A stretch of DNA of 64,000 nt from an uncultured Eubacteriales bacterium (GTDB lineage: Bacteria > Bacillota > Clostridia > Christensenellales > Aristaeellaceae): positions 89,988 to 153,987 of the forward strand of contig UQNN01000006.1 of the NCBI GenBank assembly GCA_900542445.1, written 5' to 3'. A program made the translations under genes and the position numbers. A model generated the notes under the pieces. The model ran no database searches, was not told where the DNA came from, and was given only the letters and a program-made list of their open reading frames with translations. Below are positions 29,688 to 37,118 of this stretch, piece by piece; within the stretch, counting starts at the first letter, position 1, and each line of letters opens with the position of its first letter.

Positions 29688-31208
29688 ATGGTCTTTCAAA
29701 ACGTCCCCCGCGTCAGGCGGTGCGCATTCTGGACGGTTGTTTTTTCGTTTTTGGCCTACGGCTATCGCTTTTTCTCGGCGGGTTTCGGCGGCGACGCCGC
29801 GCTGGTTTCCCTGTCGGGGCAGGCCGCGTATCAGGCCTCTCTCGGCCGCTTTTTACAGCCGGTTTACTGGCTGATTCGGGGCAGTCTGGTCGTTCCCAGC
29901 GTTGTCGGGCTGTTCACCACGGTCTTTCTGTTTCTCACCTGCTGGCTCATTGCGAATCTGTTCGTCCTGAATCGGACGCGCGACATCGCGCTGCTCAGCG
30001 GCCTGCTGGTCACGCATGAAACCCTCGTCGTTTCGGGCGCGACCTATCTGCCGTGGATGGACGTTTACGCCCTGTCGCTTTTCTTTGCCGTGCTGGGCGC
30101 TTATCTTCTCATGTCCGGCGGCCGCCGCGCATGGCTCAGCCCCGTATTTTTCTTTCTGTCGCTTGGCTTATATCAAAGCTACCTGCCCTGTGCGGCAGCG
30201 CTCATGATCCTCGCGCTGGCGCGGCAAACGCTGGATGGCAAGCGTCCCGGCCATGTTTTTGCGCGGGGCTGTCTGGCCTGTCTGTCCATTCTGGCTGGCC
30301 TTCTGCTCTACGCCCTCGTTCTGGCGGGCGTGCTGTCGCTGACCGGCAACAACGCTTCTTTTGCCTATAACGGCGTGGGTTCGCTCGGCTCGTTCGATTT
30401 TTCGAGCATTCCGCGCTATCTGGCGGATACCGTGCTCACGCCGATCCGTTTTCTGTTTATCCCCGATTCGGGTGCAATCCCGTCGCATGCGTCGTCGATT
30501 TCGCCTTATCTGAATTGGGCGCTGCTCCTGCTGGGGCTGATTCTGCTGTTTATCCGCGCAAAACGTCTGCGTCTCGGCGGCCGGGCGATGCTGCTTCTGC
30601 TCGTCTGCCTGCTGGTGCCGGGCTGCAACTTCGTCCAATTCATCTGGCAGGGCGTCATCAGCGGTCTGACCATCTATGCCTACGTTTTCTTCGACGTCGC
30701 CGTGCTGCTGCTGGCTTCATCCGCGCTGAAAACGGATGCTTTCCCTGCCCGCGCCGCCGCAAGAGGCGCTCAGCTGCTGCTTTGTCTCGTCATCCTGCAA
30801 AACGTCCCGCTTTCCAATCAGCTCTGCGTGAAACGCGATCTGGAATTATCCTCCACGCTGTCCGCGTTCACCCGCATTCTGGATCAAGCCGAGCAGACGA
30901 AGGGCTATGTGTCCGGCGAAACGCCCGTCGTGGTCGTCGGCATGCTCCCCTCTTCGAGCGTCTCCATGGAACGGCCAGGGTTTGAATCGCTGGCCGATCA
31001 TCAGGGCGTTCGTTACACCTATGCCGCCGCCTATGAGGATGCCAACGCCTGGTATCTGCGCATGATTCTCGGCTCGCGCGTTCAGCTCGTTGAGGACAGC
31101 GTCATGCGCGCCCTCTCCGATTCGCCCGAAGCGCAGGCCATGCCGTGTTTCCCCAGCGAAGGTTTCTGCCAAATGATCGACGGCATGCTCTATATCCGGC
31201 TCAGTTGA
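29688..31208 (+). CDS. GtrII-like membrane glucosyltransferase, paralogue 1
   Basis: 506 residues with about ten hydrophobic segments from residue 12 to about 380, then a soluble C-terminal domain of about 110 residues. Pattern and the early FGGDAALVS loop fit the GtrII (polyprenyl-phosphate-glucose dependent) family, which adds glucose to surface polymers outside the membrane. The soluble end closes AMPCFPSEGFCQMIDG, a motif shared with the next gene. ATG 29688 with GGCGG is preferred over an upstream extension without ribosome site. Acceptor unknown. Confidence 0.72.
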   Translation: MVFQNVPRVRRCAFWTVVFSFLAYGYRFFSAGFGGDAALVSLSGQAAYQASLGRFLQPVYWLIRGSLVVPSVVGLFTTVFLFLTCWLIANLFVLNRTRDIALLSGLLVTHETLVVSGATYLPWMDVYALSLFFAVLGAYLLMSGGRRAWLSPVFFFLSLGLYQSYLPCAAALMILALARQTLDGKRPGHVFARGCLACLSILAGLLLYALVLAGVLSLTGNNASFAYNGVGSLGSFDFSSIPRYLADTVLTPIRFLFIPDSGAIPSHASSISPYLNWALLLLGLILLFIRAKRLRLGGRAMLLLLVCLLVPGCNFVQFIWQGVISGLTIYAYVFFDVAVLLLASSALKTDAFPARAAARGAQLLLCLVILQNVPLSNQLCVKRDLELSSTLSAFTRILDQAEQTKGYVSGETPVVVVGMLPSSSVSMERPGFESLADHQGVRYTYAAAYEDANAWYLRMILGSRVQLVEDSVMRALSDSPEAQAMPCFPSEGFCQMIDGMLYIRLS

Positions 31209-31235
31209 TTTTCCGCATTTGAGGAGTGAATACAT

Positions 31236-32729
31236 ATGAACCTGTCCACCGTTTTCCCCGGCGCAAGCCCGAAGGCGCTGCGCAAAACCGCCGTGCTGGC
31301 CCTGATTCTGGCGCTTGCCGCGCACGGTTTCTGTTTCTTCAACCTGACCTATTCCGGCGAATCCGTGATGCTCAACGCCGCCAAGGGCAGCGCTTCGCAG
31401 ATTGCCTCCGGCGCATTCCTCATGCCGCTGTATTGGCGTGTGCGCGGGGCGATCAGCGCGCCGCTTTGGGTCGGTCTGCTGAGCAGCTGCTATCTGTCGC
31501 TGACGGTCGTTCTCCTCTGCGGGCTGCTCGGCCTCGCTTCGCCTTATCTGATTGCGATGCTTGCGGGTTCGGTCGTGCTTTCGCCGTCCGTGCTCTCCAT
31601 CTTTGCCGGGTCGATTCACACCGCCGACGCAGCGTTTCTCGCGTTTCTCCTCGCCTCATGCGCCGCTGTCTTCTGTCTGCGCGTGCGCGCGGGTACGCTG
31701 CTGGGCGCGCTGCTTCTGGCCGCCGCTCAGGCGCTGGATCGTTCATCTCTCTCCTTCTTTCTCGGCGTATCGGCGATTTATCTGATTCAGTCCCTGCTGA
31801 AAGCGAATGAATCCGCGCGCGCTCTCGTCGGCCGCGTCCTCCGCATTCTGCTCTGCGCCGCGCTCGGCATGGCGGTGTATCTGGGCGGCTTTATGCTGTT
31901 CCTCCACCGCGCCGGACTTGACCGTGAAGCCGCGCTTCAGGCTCCGGCAGGCAAAACCGTTGTCGGCGCATGGCTCTATCCCCTCGCGCTGCTCTTCAAG
32001 CCGCTGACGATCTATGCGCATGTCGGCGTGGTGCTCCACGCTTTGCTGATCGCGCTGGGCGCGTTTGCTCTGCTTCGGCTTCTTCCGAAAATGAAAGGCC
32101 GCGTGCCCGCGCTGGCGCTGCTGCTTCTGGCTTTCCCTCTTCTTGTCAATCTGCCCGCCTATTCCACGCTCTCTGCCGAGCAAACGAGCATGCCCTACGT
32201 GCTGCTAGACACGCTGCTCATCGTGCTGCTGCAAGCCGCGTTTGAATCCTCCGTGGACGAGCGCCACCTGGCTTACCGCGCCGGCACGGTCATGCTGGGC
32301 GTTTCGCTGCTGGGCACGACGATCTTTGCCAATCAGGTCTACCTGAAAAAAACGCTGGAATTTGATTCCACGCTGTCCGTAATGACGCGCGTCATTGCCC
32401 GCGCCGAAGCCGTTCCGGCTTTTAAGCCCGGCGAAACGCCCGTCGCGCTCGTCGGCTCGATTGAAGATTCCGAGCTTTCCGTCGTACACGAGGGATTTGA
32501 AAAGCTCGACGCGCTGGATGCGGCGGCGAACAACTTTGCCGCGACGGATGATACCGGCAATATCTGGTATACCTGGGAAGTGCTGGGCTATCCGTTCAGC
32601 CTGGTGGATGCTTACACCCTCGGCCAGCTTGAGCAGCGCGACGATGTGCAGGCCATGCCCGCGTTCCCCGCGCAGGACTGCTGCCAGATGATCGACGGCA
32701 CGCTGGTCGTCAAACTCAGCGCCATCTAA
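31236..32729 (+). CDS. GtrII-like membrane glucosyltransferase, paralogue 2
   Basis: 497 residues, same topology as its upstream neighbour: a multi-helix membrane part and a soluble C-terminal domain that ends AMPAFPAQDCCQMIDG. Sequence similarity to the first gene is modest but continuous, so this is an old tandem duplication. The gap between them is 27 bases and the ribosome site is GAGGAG. The early loop has YSGESVMLN where the first has FGGDAALVS, so the acidic residue is conserved in charge. Probably acts on a cell-surface polymer. Confidence 0.72.
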   Translation: MNLSTVFPGASPKALRKTAVLALILALAAHGFCFFNLTYSGESVMLNAAKGSASQIASGAFLMPLYWRVRGAISAPLWVGLLSSCYLSLTVVLLCGLLGLASPYLIAMLAGSVVLSPSVLSIFAGSIHTADAAFLAFLLASCAAVFCLRVRAGTLLGALLLAAAQALDRSSLSFFLGVSAIYLIQSLLKANESARALVGRVLRILLCAALGMAVYLGGFMLFLHRAGLDREAALQAPAGKTVVGAWLYPLALLFKPLTIYAHVGVVLHALLIALGAFALLRLLPKMKGRVPALALLLLAFPLLVNLPAYSTLSAEQTSMPYVLLDTLLIVLLQAAFESSVDERHLAYRAGTVMLGVSLLGTTIFANQVYLKKTLEFDSTLSVMTRVIARAEAVPAFKPGETPVALVGSIEDSELSVVHEGFEKLDALDAAANNFAATDDTGNIWYTWEVLGYPFSLVDAYTLGQLEQRDDVQAMPAFPAQDCCQMIDGTLVVKLSAI

Positions 32730-32745
32730 TCAGGAGGTTTTCGGA

Positions 32746-33294
32746 ATGAATCTGACTTTCGGCCGCTGCCGCGATATCAACGGCCCGTTGATGGAGGCCG
32801 CTTTGGCCCTGTATCGTTCCAGTTTTCCCGCTCACGAGCTGCGTCTCCCGCCGGATCAGCGCGACGTGATGAGCGATCCCCTTTATCACTTTGATATGTG
32901 CCTGCTGGATGGCGCGCTTGCGGGCCTGATTCTCTATTGGGATTTCGGCACATACATCTATGTCGAGCATTTCTGCGTCGAACCGTCGCTTCGCGGTCAC
33001 GGTCTGGGCACGCTGATTCTCGCCGAGCTGGCCAGGCAGAACAAGACGATCATTCTGGAAATCGATCCGCTTGTCGATGACGCATCCGTCCGCCGTAAGG
33101 GCTTTTACGAGCGCTGCGGCTATGTCGCCAATGCCTTTGCGCACGTCCATCCGCCGTATCAGGCCGCCAACCGCGGCCACGAGCTGATTGTCATGAGTTA
33201 TCCGCACGCGATTTCTCAATCGGAATTTGATTCCTTTACGCTCGATCTTGGCGAAAAGGTCATGAAATACAGCGAGGGAAAGCGAAACGCTTGA
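32746..33294 (+). CDS. GNAT family N-acetyltransferase
   Basis: 182 residues. Acetyl-CoA binding motif A reads VEPSLRGHGLGTLIL, with a preceding beta strand YIYVEHFCV and a following LEIDPLV and RRKGFYERCGY, which are typical GNAT features. ATG 32746 with AGGAGG, 16 bases after the GtrII gene, so probably co-transcribed. The substrate is unknown; a sugar or amino acid amine linked to the surface-polymer theme is only a guess. Confidence 0.88.
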   Translation: MNLTFGRCRDINGPLMEAALALYRSSFPAHELRLPPDQRDVMSDPLYHFDMCLLDGALAGLILYWDFGTYIYVEHFCVEPSLRGHGLGTLILAELARQNKTIILEIDPLVDDASVRRKGFYERCGYVANAFAHVHPPYQAANRGHELIVMSYPHAISQSEFDSFTLDLGEKVMKYSEGKRNA

Positions 33295-33326
33295 AACTCC
33301 GTTTTGAGTTCCCCCTCTTCTTTCAT

Positions 33327-33377
33327 TTCGCAACAAAAAGCAGGAGCGCGCAGGGCACGTCCGATTTTTGTTGCGAA
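33327..33377. repeat. 13-bp perfect inverted repeat
   Basis: TTCGCAACAAAAA (33327-33339) and TTTTTGTTGCGAA (33365-33377) with a 25-base GC-rich interval. It lies 33 bases after the GNAT stop. It could work as a terminator in either direction, but the U run is inside the stem. Confidence 0.7.
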
Positions 33378-33400
33378 TTTGTTTCTTCTCTTTCACAGAA

Positions 33401-33457
33401 ATCATAAAACGCGATGTTTCAACTGCCGAATCGGCAGTGTACATCGCGTTTTATGAT
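33401..33457. repeat. 17-bp perfect inverted repeat with nested palindrome
   Basis: The arms 33401-33417 and 33441-33457 are perfect complements (ATCATAAAACGCGATGT). Inside them ACTGCCGA and TCGGCAGT (33422-33429, 33431-33438) form a second palindrome. A near-repeat GAAAT extends the outer arms. Far longer than an ordinary terminator and AT-rich at the ends; no transposase nearby. Confidence 0.8.
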
Positions 33458-33480
33458 ATTTCAATATTGAGAGGATTCGG

Positions 33481-33552
33481 CCTTCCTCCTTGAGGGACGT
33501 TTGAAATCGTTACCGCCTGTGGCCGGACTCAAACGATAGAAAACGCCGAAGG
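33481..33552 (-). repeat. Dispersed structured repeat, family 1, copy B
   Basis: Minus-strand copy of the element at 13508-13577. It begins 29 bases after the stop codon of the adaptor gene, in the same orientation, as copy A does behind the PBP gene. Hairpin 1 is ATCGTT/AACGAT here instead of ATCGTC/GACGAT, a pair-preserving change. Hairpin 2 is CCTC-AAG-GAGG. Confidence 0.7.
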
Positions 33553-33581
33553 TTGGCACGCCGCAGGCGCGACGGAAGGCG

Positions 33582-35171
33582 TTAATACGCCACCGTTTCC
33601 CCGACGCTGATTCCATCGAGAATCTGCGTCGTATCGTCGGTCATGATGCCGATTTCCACATGCCGGGTTTCTCCGTTTTCCAGCGTCACAAAATAGCCTG
33701 CGTCGTCCTTTTGCAGCGCGTCCGTCGGAATCATCGTCGCTTCTTCCGCCGTATCGACGATGATTTCGCCGGAGACGTTCATGCCGCCCTTAACGCGCGC
33801 ATCTTCGCCGAGGATGGCCACGGTCACGTCGTAGGTCGTCACGCTGGCGCTGGTGTCGCCCAGCGGCGCAATCTTCTGCACCGTGCCGCTCAATTCCGCG
33901 TCGTCCAGCGCATCGACGGAGAGCCGCACCTCCTGCCCCGGCTGAACGGAGAGAATGTCCAGTTCGTCCACAGCCAGTGTGAGCGTCAGACCCGCGCCGT
34001 CCTCGACAATGCTCATCAGCTTTGTTCCATCCGTCACGTCGTCACCCTTATCTGCATCCAACGTCGCCACAACGCCGTCGCACGGCGCGGTAACGGTCAG
34101 CGCGTCCCGCTTTTCATAGGCTGTTTCCAGCGAAACCAGCACCTTATCGTAGTCGCGCAGCACAGACGCGTTATCCAGATACAGCGGAATTTCGTCCCAC
34201 TCGATGCGCGCCAGCGCGTCGTAACGGCTGCAACGGTCGCCCACTTTCACCAGCAGACCCTTGATCGTGCCGCCGTAAGCAGAAACGGCCATCGGTTTGT
34301 TGATTTCAAGCGTGCCCTCGCCGATCGTCTCCCCGTCCTGCGCATATACCGTCACGGGGATGTCCATATCGTATTCGTCGCTGCCGACCTCAACCGTCGC
34401 CTCCGTGCCACGCCGGGTCAGGCTGACGACCGTGCCCGTCGTCTCCACATTGCCGCCTTTGACGACGACCGTCTGCCCCAGTTCAAGCGCCTCGCCCGAA
34501 AGGCCGCTCAGCTCCACCTTCATCTTTCCGTCGGTGGAAATCATCATCACCGCGCCATACTGCCGATAGACAGCCAACGCGTCGTCGCCTTTTTCGATGT
34601 AAATCGCCTTAATCAAACCGTCGGCAGGCGCTCGAATCGTGATTTCGTTGGAGAATTGGCCCAGAAGCGGTTCCCACGTGTTCACATCGTAACGCAGATC
34701 GCCGTCCTCGTCATAGAGTTCTTTATAGACATACTGCGTATGCGTCTGCGTAGCGCGCACTTCCTGCTGTGCGGTCTGCAAATCATATTCCAATTGCTCA
34801 ATGTCTGCGTCCAGCTCGTCGTTTTCCAGCCTGGCCACGATATCCCCAGCTTTCACGCTGTCGCCGACTTCAACCGTGTAGGCTGCAAGCGTGCCGTCCG
34901 TCCGAGCGTATACGCCTGGCTGGCTGGCGGGCTGCACCTCGCCCAAACCGAATACGGTCTTTTCAATCGTGCCGAGTGTCGCGGTCGCGATCCGTTTTTC
35001 CGTCTGCGGCGCGTTATCCGTCGCTTCGCCGTTCATCTGCGGCAGAATGACGAACGCCGCCGCCGCGCCGAGCGCTGCCGCCAGCGCCAGAAAGACCGCC
35101 GTGCGGACGGCCCGCTTTCTCGCCCGTTTTTTCCTCAGCGCCTGTCTTGCGGCGCTCTCTCTTTGTTCCAT
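33582..35171 (-). CDS. MacA/HlyD-type efflux adaptor (distal)
   Basis: 529 residues. Basic cytoplasmic tail, one TM (about 26-46), then the adaptor fold: a biotinyl-lipoyl-like half (GDSVKAGDIVARLENDELD), a helical hairpin around residues 125-150, a second lipoyl half (LLVKVGDRCSRYDALARIEWDE), and a C-terminal beta-barrel and membrane-proximal domain. Adaptors of this kind work with MacB-type ABC exporters. It is the last gene of a four-gene minus-strand operon, 18 bases after the permease. ATG 35171 stands without an ideal ribosome site visible upstream (GGGAGGCGGCAC). Confidence 0.88.
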   Translation of the reverse strand: MEQRESAARQALRKKRARKRAVRTAVFLALAAALGAAAAFVILPQMNGEATDNAPQTEKRIATATLGTIEKTVFGLGEVQPASQPGVYARTDGTLAAYTVEVGDSVKAGDIVARLENDELDADIEQLEYDLQTAQQEVRATQTHTQYVYKELYDEDGDLRYDVNTWEPLLGQFSNEITIRAPADGLIKAIYIEKGDDALAVYRQYGAVMMISTDGKMKVELSGLSGEALELGQTVVVKGGNVETTGTVVSLTRRGTEATVEVGSDEYDMDIPVTVYAQDGETIGEGTLEINKPMAVSAYGGTIKGLLVKVGDRCSRYDALARIEWDEIPLYLDNASVLRDYDKVLVSLETAYEKRDALTVTAPCDGVVATLDADKGDDVTDGTKLMSIVEDGAGLTLTLAVDELDILSVQPGQEVRLSVDALDDAELSGTVQKIAPLGDTSASVTTYDVTVAILGEDARVKGGMNVSGEIIVDTAEEATMIPTDALQKDDAGYFVTLENGETRHVEIGIMTDDTTQILDGISVGETVAY

Positions 35172-35189
35172 GTGCCGCCTCCCATGCGC

Positions 35190-36416
35190 TTAGTCATAGT
35201 GCAGCGCGTCAATCGGCTTGAGCTTGCTGGCCTTGTTGGCCGGATACAGGCCGAAAATCACGCCGACCGCCATCGAGAATCCAATCGCCAGTTCCGCAAC
35301 GCCCGCGCTCATCGTCAATGTCATGCCCAGCGCATCCTCCAGCACCCGCATCAGCAGGTAGCCAAATCCCAAGCCGAGCAGGCCGCCCATGCCGGAAATG
35401 ACGATGGACTCGATCAGAAATTGCAGCAGGATGTTTCTGCGCTTCGCGCCGATGGCTTTGCGAATGCCGATTTCCCGCGTGCGTTCCGTCACCGACACGA
35501 GCATGATGTTCATGATGCCGATGCCGCCGACCAGCAGCGAAATGCCCGCAATGCCGCCCAGCATCAGCGACAGTGTGCTGGCCGTCTCGTTGGCAGTTTC
35601 AAGCATCTGCGTCTGATTCATGACCGAATAGGTGCTGTCATTCTGATATTTTTTATAGAGGAAGTTTTCTACAACCTCCTGCGCCGCATCCACGCTGGCG
35701 GAATCGACGGCGGAGATATAAATCGAGGAGATCGTCGTCGAATCGAGCATGCGCTGTGCCAGCGTGAACGGCAGAATCAGCGAATCATCCGAACTGCCGC
35801 CCATCGACGTGCCTTTGCTTTCCAGCACACCGACGATCTTGAACTTGCGGCCGTCGATGTGCAGCGTGTTGCCGACCACATTCGTGTTGCCAAAGAGATC
35901 TTCCGCCAGATCCGGGCCGATGACACACACGGCGCTTCGGTTGTCCACGTCCGCATCGATGATGTATCGGCCGCTCTGCACGCCCTGATTGACGATCTTT
36001 GCGTAAGCCGGGAACACGCCCATCACCGTCGCGCTGGTGTTGGTGCTGCCAGCCTTGACCGTCAGGCTGCCGCTCGTCGTCGGAGAGACATACTGAATGG
36101 AATCGTCATCCTCCAGTGCGAGAATGTCGTCGAGTTTCAAAATGACCGTGCCCTTGGAGGAACTGCCGCCGCCAAATCCGCCGAATCCGCCCGGCATGCC
36201 CATGCCCACGCGCCGCGTCTGGATGGACACGGTGAGCAGGTTGGTGCCCATGGAAGAAATCGATTCCGTGACGGAGGCCGTTGTGCCCTGGCCGATGGCG
36301 ATCAGCACGATGACGCTCATCACGCCGATGATCACGCCCAGCATCGTCAGAAACGCGCGCACCTTGTTGCCGGATATCGCCTTGAAGGCCATGGAGACCG
36401 TCTGCGTGAGCTGCAT
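35190..36416 (-). CDS. MacB-like ABC transporter permease (FtsX domain)
   Basis: 408 residues. TM1 (AFLTMLGVIIGVMSVIVLIAIG), a periplasm-type extracellular MacB core domain, then three C-terminal TMs with the FtsX motif RTREIGIRKAIGAKRRNILLQF. The outer domain contains a Gly/Phe insertion (MGMPGGFGGFGGG). Type VII mechanotransmission exporters move peptides, lipoproteins or drugs. Its ATG overlaps the ATPase stop by one base (TGATG), so the two are translationally coupled. Confidence 0.93.
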   Translation of the reverse strand: MQLTQTVSMAFKAISGNKVRAFLTMLGVIIGVMSVIVLIAIGQGTTASVTESISSMGTNLLTVSIQTRRVGMGMPGGFGGFGGGSSSKGTVILKLDDILALEDDDSIQYVSPTTSGSLTVKAGSTNTSATVMGVFPAYAKIVNQGVQSGRYIIDADVDNRSAVCVIGPDLAEDLFGNTNVVGNTLHIDGRKFKIVGVLESKGTSMGGSSDDSLILPFTLAQRMLDSTTISSIYISAVDSASVDAAQEVVENFLYKKYQNDSTYSVMNQTQMLETANETASTLSLMLGGIAGISLLVGGIGIMNIMLVSVTERTREIGIRKAIGAKRRNILLQFLIESIVISGMGGLLGLGFGYLLMRVLEDALGMTLTMSAGVAELAIGFSMAVGVIFGLYPANKASKLKPIDALHYD

Positions 36417-37105
36417 CAGATCACCACCTCGTTTTCATCCGCCGGTTCGAGCACGCGCCCGTCGTGGATGTGGATGGCGCGCGGGGTCTGCGCGGCGATC
36501 TTCGCGTCGTGCGTGATGAGCACGATGGTGTTGCCCGCCTCGTGCAGCTCGTGGAACAGGCGCATCACGTCCGCGCCGGTGCGCGAATCGAGGTTGCCCG
36601 TCGGTTCGTCTGCCAGCAGCAGCGAGGGATGTCCCGCCAGCGCCCGCGCAATCGCGACGCGCTGCTGCTGGCCTCCGGAAAGCTCGGTCGGCTTGTGATC
36701 CATGCGGTCAAGCAGGCCGACGCGCTTAAGCACCTCCTCGCTGCGGGCGTGGCGCTTGCTGGCGCTCATGCCCTGATAAATCAGCGGCAGCTCGACGTTT
36801 TCCTGTGCCGTCAGCTTAGGCAGCAAGTTGAACTGCTGAAAGATAAACCCGATTTTGCGCCCGCGGATGTCCGCCAGCTCGTCTTCGGAATAATCGTCGA
36901 TTTCCTGGCCGTCGAGGTAATATGTGCCCTCGTCCGCCGTATCCAGACAGCCGATGATATTCATCAGCGTCGATTTGCCGGAACCGGAAGGGCCGATGAT
37001 GGAGACGAATTCATGCGGTTTGATGTGGATATCCACGCCGTCCAGCGCGGCCAACACGGAATCGCCCATGCGATATTCCTTGCGGATTCCCTGCATTCTG
37101 ATCAT
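36416..37105 (-). CDS. MacB-like ABC transporter ATP-binding protein
   Basis: 229 residues. Walker A GPSGSGKST, Q-loop FIFQQFNLL, signature LSGGQQQRVAIARAL, Walker B LLADEPTGNLD and H-loop LITHD. This is the LolD/MacB/FtsE-like class used with FtsX-type permeases. ATG 37105 has GGAGGG at seven bases; the upstream in-frame extension overlaps the adaptor gene and is rejected. Follows the first adaptor by 13 bases. Confidence 0.95.
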   Translation of the reverse strand: MIRMQGIRKEYRMGDSVLAALDGVDIHIKPHEFVSIIGPSGSGKSTLMNIIGCLDTADEGTYYLDGQEIDDYSEDELADIRGRKIGFIFQQFNLLPKLTAQENVELPLIYQGMSASKRHARSEEVLKRVGLLDRMDHKPTELSGGQQQRVAIARALAGHPSLLLADEPTGNLDSRTGADVMRLFHELHEAGNTIVLITHDAKIAAQTPRAIHIHDGRVLEPADENEVVI

Positions 37106-37118
37106 CCGTATTCCCTCC

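Noticed and set aside
33660..36698. 1,012-codon plus-strand frame across the exporter operon
   Set aside because: It is antisense to three clear genes (adaptor, permease, ATPase) and has the Arg/His-rich composition of a shadow frame.
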